From contig NZ_VFPA01000003.1 of assembly GCF_006716445.1 (NCBI RefSeq), forward strand, positions 496,001 to 560,000: DNA of 64,000 nucleotides, read 5' to 3'. The DNA comes from Pseudonocardia kunmingensis. Its GTDB lineage: Bacteria; Actinomycetota; Actinomycetes; Mycobacteriales; Pseudonocardiaceae. The notes under the pieces were generated by a model that had not been told where the DNA came from, searched no databases, and saw nothing but the letters and a program-made list of their open reading frames with translations. Below, one piece after another: positions 23,833 to 31,637 of this stretch; the first letter of the stretch is position 1; the number at the start of each line of letters is the position of its first letter. The position numbers and the translations under genes are program-made.

Positions 23833-24270
23833 TCACCGCCCGGCCGTGCGGACGGCCGCGACGACCGCGACGACGATCAGCACCAGCAGCAGCAGGACGA
23901 CCGTCACGGGCAGCAGGACCAGCGCCAGCACCAGCGCGAGGACCAGCGCGACCTTGGCCCCGGTGCTCATGCGACCCACGGCGCCCAGCACCGCGCCCCA
24001 CACCGGGTTGCGGCCACCGAGTGCGGCCCGCGCGCCGCCGAGCAGGGCGTTCATCCGGATCCCCCCGCGCGCGGCGACGTCGTCGAACCACGTGGCGAGC
24101 TGCTCCACCCCGTCGAGCGCGACGCCGAACGCGCGCTCCAGCACCGTCGCGAGCAACCTGCGCAGGCTCGCGCGCAGTTCCTCCACCGGCGACGGCCCGT
24201 CCGGTCCCGACCCGTTCCCGCCGGGGATCCGCAGCACTGCGGGCGCCGTCGCCTCGCCCCTCGACGCCAT
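23833..24270 (-). CDS. Small protein with C-terminal hydrophobic helix, next to gvp operon
   Basis: 145 residues; ATG preceded by GGAGGGAAG. An amphipathic segment (PVEELRASLRRLLATVLERA, FGVALDGVEQLATWFDDVAA) resembles a lipid- or surface-binding helix. The C-terminus is one long, very hydrophobic stretch (KVALVLALVLALVLLPVTVV, LLLLVLIVVAVVAAV) fit to span the membrane once or twice. No family recognised. Separated from the gvp operon by 221 bp but in the same direction. Confidence 0.65.
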   Translation of the reverse strand: MASRGEATAPAVLRIPGGNGSGPDGPSPVEELRASLRRLLATVLERAFGVALDGVEQLATWFDDVAARGGIRMNALLGGARAALGGRNPVWGAVLGAVGRMSTGAKVALVLALVLALVLLPVTVVLLLLVLIVVAVVAAVRTAGR

Positions 24271-24323
24271 GTCCGCTTCCCTCCGTCGAATCGGGCCGCC
24301 CGGACGGCAGCCGCGGACCCGGC

Positions 24324-24350
24324 GTACCCCTCCCGGCGCCGCGGGCACAC
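24324..24350 (-). promoter_or_regulatory. Possible alternative-sigma promoter
   Basis: Minus-strand GTGT and GGGTAC separated by 17 bases, about 55 bp before the start at 24270. Second GGGTA-type -10 in this cluster; weak -35. Confidence 0.25.
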
Positions 24351-24409
24351 TTTCCCGCAATACGCCGAAGGTGCTTTCCCCCGGTTCGCGCAACCAATTG
24401 GGCCAGATG

Positions 24410-25315
24410 TCAGCGCGGCACGCCCGAACCGGCGAGCGACGCCTCCAGTTCGGCGTAGGTCGGGGCGAGATCACGCAGGATCGCCACGGCCGAGTCGCCC
24501 TCGCCGCCCACCAGCGGGCGCTGCAGGCCACCGACGAGCCGGGCCTGGCGTTCGGCCACGGCGGAGGCGGCGCCGAGCCCGAGCCGCCCGAGCCACGCGG
24601 CCGCGTCGGCGAGCCGCCGCGCCCCGACCTCGACGGCGAAGTGCACCAGGTGCCCCGTCTGCGCGTCCGTCAGCCCGTCCGCGACGTGCGCGGCGAACCG
24701 CTCGACCGCCGTCGCCGGGCGTTCGCCGTCGGGGGTGAGCAGGCGCCGGGCGGCGGGCAGGCAGGCCCGCAGCGCGTCGTGCACGTCCACCGAGCGGACC
24801 CGGCGGAACGCCGTGCGCATGGTGAACGGCTGCGCCGGATAGCTGAAGGACACCGACTCCCAGGCCGTCGTGAATTCGTCGACGGGCAGCGTGGCGAAGG
24901 GGTGTCCGTGCGGGTCGTGGAAATGCACGACGCCGTCGACCACCGCGGTGACGACGACGAAATGGTCGGCTCCGATCGCGGTGCCCGACCCCGGCTGGTG
25001 CATGAGCAGGCCCATCTCGACGGGGCCGACGAGCACCGGCCCGCCCGCGTCCCGCAGCCGCTGCACGGCGTCGGCCGCCGACCCGCCCGCCGCGCGCTCG
25101 CACGTCCACCCGAGAAGGTCGAGGGCGTTGTCCAGGCCGATGCCGGGGTCCCAGCCCAGCGGGTCGAACCACGCCAGCCCGTCCTGGCACTGGAACCCGA
25201 ACGGCGAGCCGGTCAGCACCTCGATCGCGGACGGCTCGGGCGCCCCGCGCCCGAGGACCATGGCGAGGGAATTGGCGTAGCAGTACGGCCCGGATCCGAT
25301 GTAGGGAAATCGCAT
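24410..25315 (-). CDS. BtrH-N-like cysteine-peptidase-fold protein
   Basis: 301 residues from the Met in MRFPYIGSGPYCYANSLAMV; a start four codons upstream is possible. The PYCYANS Cys, the later GADHFVVVTAVVDGVVHFHD with HDPHG, and the general size fit the butirosin BtrH / papain-like C39 fold used for acyl-transfer or peptide cleavage (Cys, His, Asp). The second half is helical (DALRACLPAARRLL, AERQARLVGGLQRPL) as in DUF4872-type proteins. Substrate unknown. It is downstream of the OsmC/kinase/reductase operon and may be read with it. Confidence 0.65.
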   Translation of the reverse strand: MRFPYIGSGPYCYANSLAMVLGRGAPEPSAIEVLTGSPFGFQCQDGLAWFDPLGWDPGIGLDNALDLLGWTCERAAGGSAADAVQRLRDAGGPVLVGPVEMGLLMHQPGSGTAIGADHFVVVTAVVDGVVHFHDPHGHPFATLPVDEFTTAWESVSFSYPAQPFTMRTAFRRVRSVDVHDALRACLPAARRLLTPDGERPATAVERFAAHVADGLTDAQTGHLVHFAVEVGARRLADAAAWLGRLGLGAASAVAERQARLVGGLQRPLVGGEGDSAVAILRDLAPTYAELEASLAGSGVPR

Positions 25316-25346
25316 GGCCCCGAGCATGGCAGTTTTCGCGGCTAAT

Positions 25347-25763
25347 TCACAACAATGGTTCGCCGGCGTGCTCGATCTGCGTGCGGATTGAAAATGCGGG
25401 CCGCAGCATCATCGTCACCTCGGTGCGCTCCAGCGCGTCGGCGAGCCGGTGCGCCTCGGCGGCGTCGAGCCGGAACCCGAGCAGCACCCGCCGGTACAGC
25501 AGCGTGGGCGGGCCCGCGTCGAGGGTGACCGTGACCTCGATGTCGCCCGGTTCGCCGTCACGCTCCAGGTGGCTGCGCGCCGACATCGCGCTGCACGCCG
25601 CGAGCGCGCCCGTCATGAGCTCGAGAGGGCTGGGCCCGGCGCCGTCGCCGCTCTCCGCGTGGTCGACGGTGACGGCGTGCGGACCCAGCCGGACGTCGAC
25701 GGCGCGCCCCGCACCGGCGGCGAGCCGCGCGTCGGCCGACGCCATCGGCACCTGCATCGTCAT
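25347..25763 (-). CDS. OsmC-family peroxiredoxin-like protein
   Basis: 138 residues. OsmC/Ohr fold, thiol-dependent removal of organic hydroperoxides. Visible signature: GPSPLELMTGALAACSAMSA (one catalytic Cys) and later HRLADALERTEVTMMLRPAF. The second Cys expected in OsmC/Ohr is absent, so this belongs to the single-Cys YhfA-like branch or needs an outside thiol. ATGA overlap with the histidine kinase gene. Confidence 0.8.
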   Translation of the reverse strand: MTMQVPMASADARLAAGAGRAVDVRLGPHAVTVDHAESGDGAGPSPLELMTGALAACSAMSARSHLERDGEPGDIEVTVTLDAGPPTLLYRRVLLGFRLDAAEAHRLADALERTEVTMMLRPAFSIRTQIEHAGEPLL

Positions 25764-27196
25764 GCGCCGGGCTCCTCGGTGATCGGCAGGCGCACCCGGA
25801 AGCGGGTGTCGCCCGGTTCGGAGGTGACCGAGAGGTCGCCCCGGTGGCGGGTGACGACGACGCGGTAGCTGACGTCGAGCCCGAGCCCGGTGCCGCGCCC
25901 GACCGGCTTGGTGGTGAAGAACGGTTCGAAGATCCGCTGCCGGACCTCGGGCGCGATGCCGGAGCCGGTGTCGCCGATCTCGACGACCACGCAGTCGTCG
26001 ACGCGGCCGGTGCGCACGGTCAACGTGCCGGAGCCGTCCATCGCGTCGATCGCGTTGTCGATGAGGTTGGTCCACACCTGGTTGAGCTCGGCGGGGTAGG
26101 CGGGGATCAGCGGCAGCGTCCGGTCGTACTCCTTGACGATGCCGATGCCCGCCTCCTCCCCCAGCTTGCGCCCGAACATGACGAGGGTGGCGTCGAGGCC
26201 CTCGTGCACGTCGATGAAGCGGTGCGGGGCGCGGTCCATCTGGGAGTACTGCTTGGCCGCGAGCACCAGGTCGGAGATCCGGCTGGTGGCATCGAGGATC
26301 TCGCGCAGCAGGCTCTCGGTCTCGACGGTGTAGGCGAGCCAGCGGACGGCACCCTCGAGCGTGGTCTCGTTGGCCGCGGCGTGCACCGCCTCCAGGTCCT
26401 CGACGCCCAGGCCGCCCGCGACGAACACCGGCGCCAGGTCCCAGCTGCCCTCGATGCCGCGGTCGTCGAGCCAGTCGGACAGCTCGTCCTCGCGGTCGGT
26501 GGCCTCCAGCGGCGACAGCGCGGGCGCGTGCCGGACCTTCTTGACGAACTCGTCCTGCGCCATCACCAGCTTCTTCAGCTGCGCGCCTGCGATCTTCCCG
26601 TCGGCGATCATGGCGAGCTTCGCCCGCATGCCGGCGACCTTGTCGCGCAGGGTGTCCGCGGCCCGCCCGGCCGCGGCGGCGGGGTTGTTCAGCTCGTGCG
26701 TCAGGCCCGCGGACAGCTTGCCCAGCGCGAGCAGCCGCTCCCGCTCCGCCACCTGCGAGTTGCTGCGGCGCATCCCCAGCATCATGCCCTCGAGCAGGTG
26801 CACCGCCATCGGGAACCACTGGGCGAACGCGCGCGCGAACTCGGCGGCCGGGAGGGCGAGCACGGTGACGTCGGTGATCGCCCGGACGGACGCCCCGTAG
26901 ATCCGTGCCGACTCGTCGTCGAGGTAGAACTGGGTGGCGCCGAAGTACACGCCCCGCTGGTCCGTGCGGGTGGTCTCCACCGGGTCGCCGCCCACCAGCC
27001 GGCTCATCGAGATCGTGCCCGACAGCAGCACGTAGAAGCAGCGCGACGCCTCGCCCTCGGTGACGATGTCCTCGCCCGCCGGCATCGCGACGACGTCGGA
27101 GTTCTCGACGATCCAGGTGACCTGCTCGTCGGTGAGGTCGGCGAACAGGAACAGCGTGCGCAGCTCCTCGGGCGCCAGCCGGGCCGGCGCGCTCAC
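25760..27196 (-). CDS. Histidine kinase with cyclic-nucleotide-binding domain
   Basis: 478 residues, no membrane helix. An N-terminal cNMP-binding (Crp-like) domain (about 15-130; GEDIVTEGEASRCFYVLLSG, VYFGATQFYLDD) leads into a dimerisation/phosphoacceptor helix with LGKLSAGLTHELNNPAAAAG (His about 171). A long helical linker follows, then the HATPase domain: LNQVWTNLIDNAIDAMDGSG (N box), IGDTGSGIAPEVRQRIFEPF (G1/F) and GRGTGLGLDVSYRVV (G2). It probably phosphorylates the receiver domain of the reductase encoded just before it. GTGA overlap couples the two. Confidence 0.9.
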   Translation of the reverse strand: MSAPARLAPEELRTLFLFADLTDEQVTWIVENSDVVAMPAGEDIVTEGEASRCFYVLLSGTISMSRLVGGDPVETTRTDQRGVYFGATQFYLDDESARIYGASVRAITDVTVLALPAAEFARAFAQWFPMAVHLLEGMMLGMRRSNSQVAERERLLALGKLSAGLTHELNNPAAAAGRAADTLRDKVAGMRAKLAMIADGKIAGAQLKKLVMAQDEFVKKVRHAPALSPLEATDREDELSDWLDDRGIEGSWDLAPVFVAGGLGVEDLEAVHAAANETTLEGAVRWLAYTVETESLLREILDATSRISDLVLAAKQYSQMDRAPHRFIDVHEGLDATLVMFGRKLGEEAGIGIVKEYDRTLPLIPAYPAELNQVWTNLIDNAIDAMDGSGTLTVRTGRVDDCVVVEIGDTGSGIAPEVRQRIFEPFFTTKPVGRGTGLGLDVSYRVVVTRHRGDLSVTSEPGDTRFRVRLPITEEPGA

Positions 27197-28866
27197 TGCT
27201 CCGCCAGGTAGCGGTGCACGAGGGTGACGGCCATGGCGCCCTCCCCGACGGCGGAGGCGACCCGCTTCACCGAGTCGGCCCGCACGTCGCCCGCCACGAA
27301 GACGCCGGGCACGCTGGCCTCCAGGTGGTAGGGGTCGCGGTCGAGCGTCCAGCCCGGTGGTCGCTGCCCGTCGACGACGAGGTCGGGACCGGTGGGGATG
27401 AAGCCGCGCGCGTCGCGCTGGACGAAGCCGTCGAGCCACTCGGTGCGCGGGGCGGCGCCGATGAACACGAACATCGAGCCCGCCTTCACCGACTCGGTGA
27501 CGTCGCCCTCGCAGAGGCTGAGCGACTGCAGGTGCCCGTCGCCCGACGCCTCCACGACCTGGCACCCGGTGCGGACGGTGATGTTGTCGATGGCCTCGAC
27601 CTGCTTGATCAGGTAGCTGGACATCGACGCGTCCAGGCTGGGCCCGCGCACCACCAGCGTGACGGTGGCGGCGTGCTTGGCGAAGAACACCGCCGCCTGG
27701 CCTGCCGAGTTGGCGCCCCCGACGATGTAGACGTCCTCGCCGCGGCAGGCCGGCGCCTCGGTGGCCGCGGAGCCGTAGAACACGCCGCGCCCGGTCAGGT
27801 CGGCGACGCCCGGCGCGTCCAGGCTGCGGTAGGAGACGCCGGTGGCGAGCACGACGGAGTGTGCCGCGATCTCGCTGCCGTCGCCGAACTTCACCACCCG
27901 CGCCGAGCCGCGCGCCTCCAGCCCGACGACGTCGCGGGCGGTGAGCACCTCCGCCCCGAACTTGGCGGCCTGGCGCCGGGCCCGGTCGGTGAGCTGCGCA
28001 CCCGATACGCCGTCGGGGAAGCCGAGGTAGTTCTCGATGCGCGAGCTTTGCCCGGCCTGCCCGCCGGTGGCCTGGCGCTCCACCAGCACCGTGCGCAGGC
28101 CCTCGGACGCGCCGTAGACGGCCGAGCCCAGGCCGGCCGGGCCGCCACCGATCACGACGAGGTCGTAGAAGTCGGTGGCCGGGTCGGTGGTGAGGCCGAC
28201 GGCGGCCGCGATCTCGGCATCGCTGGGCGCGCGCAACGCGGTGCCGTCGGTGGTGATCAGCACCGGCACGTCCTCCGGCGACGCGCCCGCGGCCTCCAGC
28301 AGCCGCGCCCCCTCGGGCTCGTCCACCGAGTAGTAGCGGTAGGGCACCGCGTTGCGGGCGAGGAAGTCGCGTGCGGAGAAGCACTCCGCCGACCAGCGGT
28401 GCCCGACGACGCGGATCTCGTCGATCGGCCGCACGCCCACCGCGCGCCAGGTCTCCACGAGCGCGTCGACGACCGGGTAGAGCTTCTCCTCCGGCGGGTC
28501 CCACGGCTTGAGCAGGTAGTGGTCGACGTCGACCAGGTTGATCGCCTGGATGGCGGCGTCGGTGTCGGCGTAGGCGGTGAGCAGGGCCCGGCGCGCGTGC
28601 GGCGCGATGTCCATGGCCTGCTCGAGGAACTCGATGCCGTTCATCTCCGGCATCCGGTAGTCGGCGAGGATCGCGGCCACCGGCTCACCGCGCAGGGTGA
28701 GCTCGCGCAGCGCCTCCAGCGCCTCGCGGCCGGACTCGGCGCGGACGATGCGGTGCTCCTGCCCGTAGCGGCGGCGCAGGTCGCGCGCGACGGAACGGCT
28801 GACGCCGGGGTCGTCGTCCACGGTCATCAGGACGGGCTTGGTCGAGCGGGGCTCGATCGTGGTCAT
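27193..28866 (-). CDS. Receiver domain / thioredoxin-reductase-like FAD fusion
   Basis: 557 residues from the ATG with GGAG seven bases upstream. Receiver domain at about 10-135: VDDDPG acid pocket, DYRMPEMNG phospho-Asp, LKPWD Lys. A glutaredoxin-like segment follows (VGHRWSAECFSARDFLARNA, VPYRYYSVDEPEG, DVPVLITTDGTAL) without a CxxC. The TrxB-like module runs from about 220 (YDLVVIGGGPAGLGSAVYGA; NADPH site YIVGGANSAGQAAVFFAKHA; FAD end GVFVAGDVRADSVKRVASAV). Where TrxB has CATC this protein has SAAT, so disulfide reduction is unlikely. Paired with a cNMP-binding histidine kinase: phospho-controlled flavin enzyme or redox sensor (inference). Confidence 0.88.
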   Translation of the reverse strand: MTTIEPRSTKPVLMTVDDDPGVSRSVARDLRRRYGQEHRIVRAESGREALEALRELTLRGEPVAAILADYRMPEMNGIEFLEQAMDIAPHARRALLTAYADTDAAIQAINLVDVDHYLLKPWDPPEEKLYPVVDALVETWRAVGVRPIDEIRVVGHRWSAECFSARDFLARNAVPYRYYSVDEPEGARLLEAAGASPEDVPVLITTDGTALRAPSDAEIAAAVGLTTDPATDFYDLVVIGGGPAGLGSAVYGASEGLRTVLVERQATGGQAGQSSRIENYLGFPDGVSGAQLTDRARRQAAKFGAEVLTARDVVGLEARGSARVVKFGDGSEIAAHSVVLATGVSYRSLDAPGVADLTGRGVFYGSAATEAPACRGEDVYIVGGANSAGQAAVFFAKHAATVTLVVRGPSLDASMSSYLIKQVEAIDNITVRTGCQVVEASGDGHLQSLSLCEGDVTESVKAGSMFVFIGAAPRTEWLDGFVQRDARGFIPTGPDLVVDGQRPPGWTLDRDPYHLEASVPGVFVAGDVRADSVKRVASAVGEGAMAVTLVHRYLAEQ

Positions 28867-28962
28867 TTGCAAGCTCCTGCGGGACGCGCGGTCCCGCCCA
28901 GGTAGGGGCGGGCTCCGTGCTCGAACCTAGCGCCGCGCGCGAGGGAGTGAGCAGCCCCTCGC

Positions 28963-29011
28963 GACGAACGGCACTCTCGTCGGTCCCTAGCCGACCAGAG
29001 TGCCGTTCGTC
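28963..29011. repeat. Palindromic repeat family 2, copy A
   Basis: 21-bp arms (28963-28983 and 28991-29011; core GAACGGCACTCTCGTC) with one mismatch, around a 7-nt loop ending CTAG. Same sequence family as 29154-29202 and 60813-60861. Confidence 0.8.
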
Positions 29012-29153
29012 AGGTCGCTCCGCGCCTTCGAGCAGCACGGCCCCGGGCTGCCGCTGGCCACCGACCTCGTCCGCGCCGAGCACGTCGCCGAGCGCGTGGC
29101 CGCGCGGCTTCCCACCGGGACCCGGAGCACCGGTGCGCTGAGCCCTGATCCGC

Positions 29154-29202
29154 GACGAACGGCACTTTCGTCGGCTAGGTAGCGACGAAAGTGCCGTTCG
29201 TC
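29154..29202. repeat. Palindromic repeat family 2, copy B
   Basis: Perfect 20-bp arms (29154-29173 and 29183-29202; core GAACGGCACTTTCGTC). The C-to-T change relative to copy A is compensated in the opposite arm, so the stem is kept. It lies just past the stop of the aldehyde dehydrogenase. Confidence 0.8.
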
Positions 29203-29209
29203 ATGCGGG

Positions 29210-30673
29210 TCAGGCTCCTGTGAGCACCCCGTCGAGCCTCCTCGGGAGGCCCAGGGGGTTGCCGTCCTGCAGCGCCTCGGGCAGCAGGGACTGCGGGGTG
29301 TTCTGGTAGCAGACCGGGCGCAGGAAGCGGCGCAGGGCCGTGACGCCGACGCTCGTGTGGATCGACGCCGTGGTGGACGGGAACGGGCCACCGTGGTGCA
29401 TCGCCCAGGAGACCGCGACGCCGGTGGGCCAGCCGTTGTAGACCAGCCGTCCCGCACGGTCGCGCAGCGCGTCGAGCAGGGGCGCGAGGGTGGCGGCGTC
29501 GGAGTCCTCGGCCTGCACGGTGGCGGTGAGGTTGCCGCCGAACGCCTCGGCGGCGGCCAGCATCTCGTCCGGGTCGCTGTACTCCACGACGATCGAGGTG
29601 GGCCCGAAGCACTCCTGCAGCATCGCGTCCGGGTCGGCGAGCAGCTCCTTCGCCGTGGTGGCGAGCAGCGTGGGCGCGACGCCCGCGTCGGTGTCGGCGC
29701 CGTGCACGAGCGTGCGCACCGGGCCCAGACCCTCCAGCCGGTCCCGCTCGTGGGCGTGCCCCTCGCGGATGCGGTCGTTGAGCATCCCGGCCGGCGCCGC
29801 GTTCCGCACGGCCTCGGTGAGCCGCTCCTCCAGGCCGTGGCCCTCGGGCAGGAACAGCAGGCCCGGCTTGGTGCAGAACTGGCCGGTACCGAGGGTGAAC
29901 GAACCGACGTAGCCGTCGGCGATGTCGGCCCCGCGCGCCGAGACCGCGGCCGGGGTGACGAACACCGGGTTCAGGCTGCCCAGCTCGCCGTAGAACGGGA
30001 TCGGCTCCGCGCGCTTGGTGGCGATGTCGAGCAGGGCGAGCCCGCCCTTCACCGAGCCGGTGAAGGCGCCGGCCTTGATCCGCGGGTCGGTGAGGACCGT
30101 GGCGCCCGCGTCCATGCCGTGGACCACGGCGAACGTGCCGTCGGGGGCGCCGGCGGCGCGCAGCGCCTCGACGAGCACCTCGCCCGTGCGCACCGACAGC
30201 CGCGGGTGGCCGGGGTGGGCCTTGAGCACGACGGGGCAGCCGGCCGCGAGCGCGGACGCCGTGTCGCCGCCGGGCACGCTGAACGCGAACGGGAAGTTGC
30301 TGGCCGCGAACACCGCGACCGGGCCGAGCGGCAGGAGCATCCGGCGCAGGTCCGGGCGCGGCACCGGCTTCGCGTTCGCATCGGCCGAGTCGAGGGTGAC
30401 CTCGAGGTAGGAGCCCTCCTCCAGCGCGTCGGCGAACAGCCGCAGCTGGCCGCTGGAGCGGGCGACCTCACCGGTCAGGCGCCCCTCGGGCAGCGAGGAC
30501 TCCTCGATCGCGATCGGCACGAGCTCGCCTGCCGCCGCGTCGAGGGCGTCGGCGGCGGCGCGCAGCAGCGCGGCGCGCTCGGCCGGGCGGAGCGCCGCGA
30601 GCGGTCCGGCCGCCTGCGCGGCGGCCGCGAGGACGCGCTCGAGCTCCTCGGGCGTGGTGTCGGGAACGGTCAC
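29210..30673 (-). CDS. Aldehyde dehydrogenase, alpha-ketoglutaric semialdehyde dehydrogenase type
   Basis: 487 residues. NADP-dependent ALDH superfamily, the branch that oxidises 2,5-dioxopentanoate to 2-oxoglutarate (last step of oxidative pentose and sugar-acid routes). Blocks: GPVAVFAASNFPFAFSVPGG, ALAAGCPVVLKAHPGHP, AFTGSVKGGLALLDIA, a Glu in PFYGELGSLNPVFVTP, and the Cys in TLGTGQFCTKPGLLFL. The GTG start overlaps the stop of the FAH-family gene (GTGA), so the pair is an operon. The FAH partner and a divergent GntR gene support the sugar-acid role. Confidence 0.88.
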   Translation of the reverse strand: MTVPDTTPEELERVLAAAAQAAGPLAALRPAERAALLRAAADALDAAAGELVPIAIEESSLPEGRLTGEVARSSGQLRLFADALEEGSYLEVTLDSADANAKPVPRPDLRRMLLPLGPVAVFAASNFPFAFSVPGGDTASALAAGCPVVLKAHPGHPRLSVRTGEVLVEALRAAGAPDGTFAVVHGMDAGATVLTDPRIKAGAFTGSVKGGLALLDIATKRAEPIPFYGELGSLNPVFVTPAAVSARGADIADGYVGSFTLGTGQFCTKPGLLFLPEGHGLEERLTEAVRNAAPAGMLNDRIREGHAHERDRLEGLGPVRTLVHGADTDAGVAPTLLATTAKELLADPDAMLQECFGPTSIVVEYSDPDEMLAAAEAFGGNLTATVQAEDSDAATLAPLLDALRDRAGRLVYNGWPTGVAVSWAMHHGGPFPSTTASIHTSVGVTALRRFLRPVCYQNTPQSLLPEALQDGNPLGLPRRLDGVLTGA

Positions 30674-31575
30674 TGCTGTCCCTTCCGCCTGGCGGCCGGG
30701 CGCTCGTACGCATCCACCAGCCAGGCCAACGGTTCGCGGCCCCGTACGACGGGGTTGGTCAGGGTGCCCACCTGCGCGATGTCGATCTCCACGACATCGC
30801 CCTCGGCGAGCGAGAAGCTCAGCTCCGGGACGATACCCGTGCCGGTGGACAGGATCGCCCCGTCGGGGAAGTCGGTGGGCGCGTAGAGCACCTGCACCAG
30901 CTCCTCCAGCGTGCGGTGCAGCCGGGCCGTGCTGGTCTCCCCCTCGAAGGCGGTGGCGCCGTCGCGCACCACCTTCATGGTGATCGCCAGGTCGGCCGTG
31001 TCGACCTCCCACGCCGGGCGGATACCCGTGGCCAGCGCGCAGCAACCGCTGAAGATCTTCGCCTGCGGGATGTAGAGCGGGTTCTCGCCCTCGATGGAGC
31101 GCGAGCTCACGTCGTTGCAGACCGTGTAGCCGACGATCTCGCCGGCGCTGTTGGCGACGACCGCGAGCTCGGGCTCCGGGACGTCGACCTCGGAGTCGGC
31201 GCGCACCGCGACCGGCTCGCCGTCGGTGACCACGCGCCAGGCCACGGACTTGAGGAACAGCTCGGGGCGCGGCGCGTCGTAGACCAGCTCGTACACCGAC
31301 GCCTGGACGCTCTCCTCCACCCGGCCCGCGCGCGAGCGCTCGTAGGTGACGCCGGAGGCCCACACCTCGGTGCGGCCGTCGACCGGCGGCAGGTAGGTGA
31401 CCGTGGCGGCGTCCACCTCCGGTCCGGCGGGCTCGAGGCCGGCGCGCAGGGCGTCCAGCGGCTCCTGCAGCAGCTCGGCGACCGAGCCGTAGCGCACCGG
31501 GGCGATCTTCCCCTCGCGGCGCACCCCCACCTTGGGCTGCGTCCCACCCTGCTCGACGTAGCGGACGATCTCCAT
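30670..31575 (-). CDS. Fumarylacetoacetase-family enzyme, probable 2-keto-3-deoxy-sugar-acid dehydratase
   Basis: 301 residues. FAH fold with a divalent-metal site. VWASGVTYERSR, VYELVYDAPRPELFLK, then VDVPEPELAVVANSAGEIVG (acidic metal ligands), YTVCNDVSSRSIEGENPLYI and PQAKIFSGCCALATGI are family signatures. XylX-type members dehydrate 2-keto-3-deoxy-pentonates to the semialdehyde that the coupled ALDH would oxidise, so the two steps fit. Starts at the ATG behind AGGAG; the longer open frame upstream runs into the divergent promoter. Confidence 0.8.
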   Translation of the reverse strand: MEIVRYVEQGGTQPKVGVRREGKIAPVRYGSVAELLQEPLDALRAGLEPAGPEVDAATVTYLPPVDGRTEVWASGVTYERSRAGRVEESVQASVYELVYDAPRPELFLKSVAWRVVTDGEPVAVRADSEVDVPEPELAVVANSAGEIVGYTVCNDVSSRSIEGENPLYIPQAKIFSGCCALATGIRPAWEVDTADLAITMKVVRDGATAFEGETSTARLHRTLEELVQVLYAPTDFPDGAILSTGTGIVPELSFSLAEGDVVEIDIAQVGTLTNPVVRGREPLAWLVDAYERPAARRKGQQ

Positions 31576-31617
31576 GCTCCACCGGCTCCTGTCCGTTCGC
31601 GGCACACGCTGCGCGTG

Positions 31618-31631
31618 GATCCTATAGGATC
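31618..31631. promoter_or_regulatory. GntR-type operator and promoter
   Basis: Perfect 14-bp palindrome GATCCTATAGGATC between the divergent FAH-family and GntR genes. TATAGG inside it works as a -10 on the plus strand and would start transcription at or next to the GntR GTG (31638), so that mRNA may be leaderless. A similar -10 exists on the other strand. Likely bound by the GntR protein. Confidence 0.65.
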
Positions 31632-31637
31632 TCTCCG

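Larger units (their letters stand above)
28867..29209. other. Non-coding gap bounded by palindromic repeats
   Basis: 343 bp with no convincing gene. It contains two family-2 palindromes (28963-29011 and 29154-29202) and the upstream region of the receiver-reductase operon. A plus-strand stretch between the palindromes reads LRAFEQHGPGLPLATDLVRA, which is weakly protein-like but has no partner. Confidence 0.5.

Noticed and set aside
29000..29182. 60-residue ORF between two palindromes
   Set aside because: It overlaps both palindromic repeats, has no ribosome site and no recognisable family.
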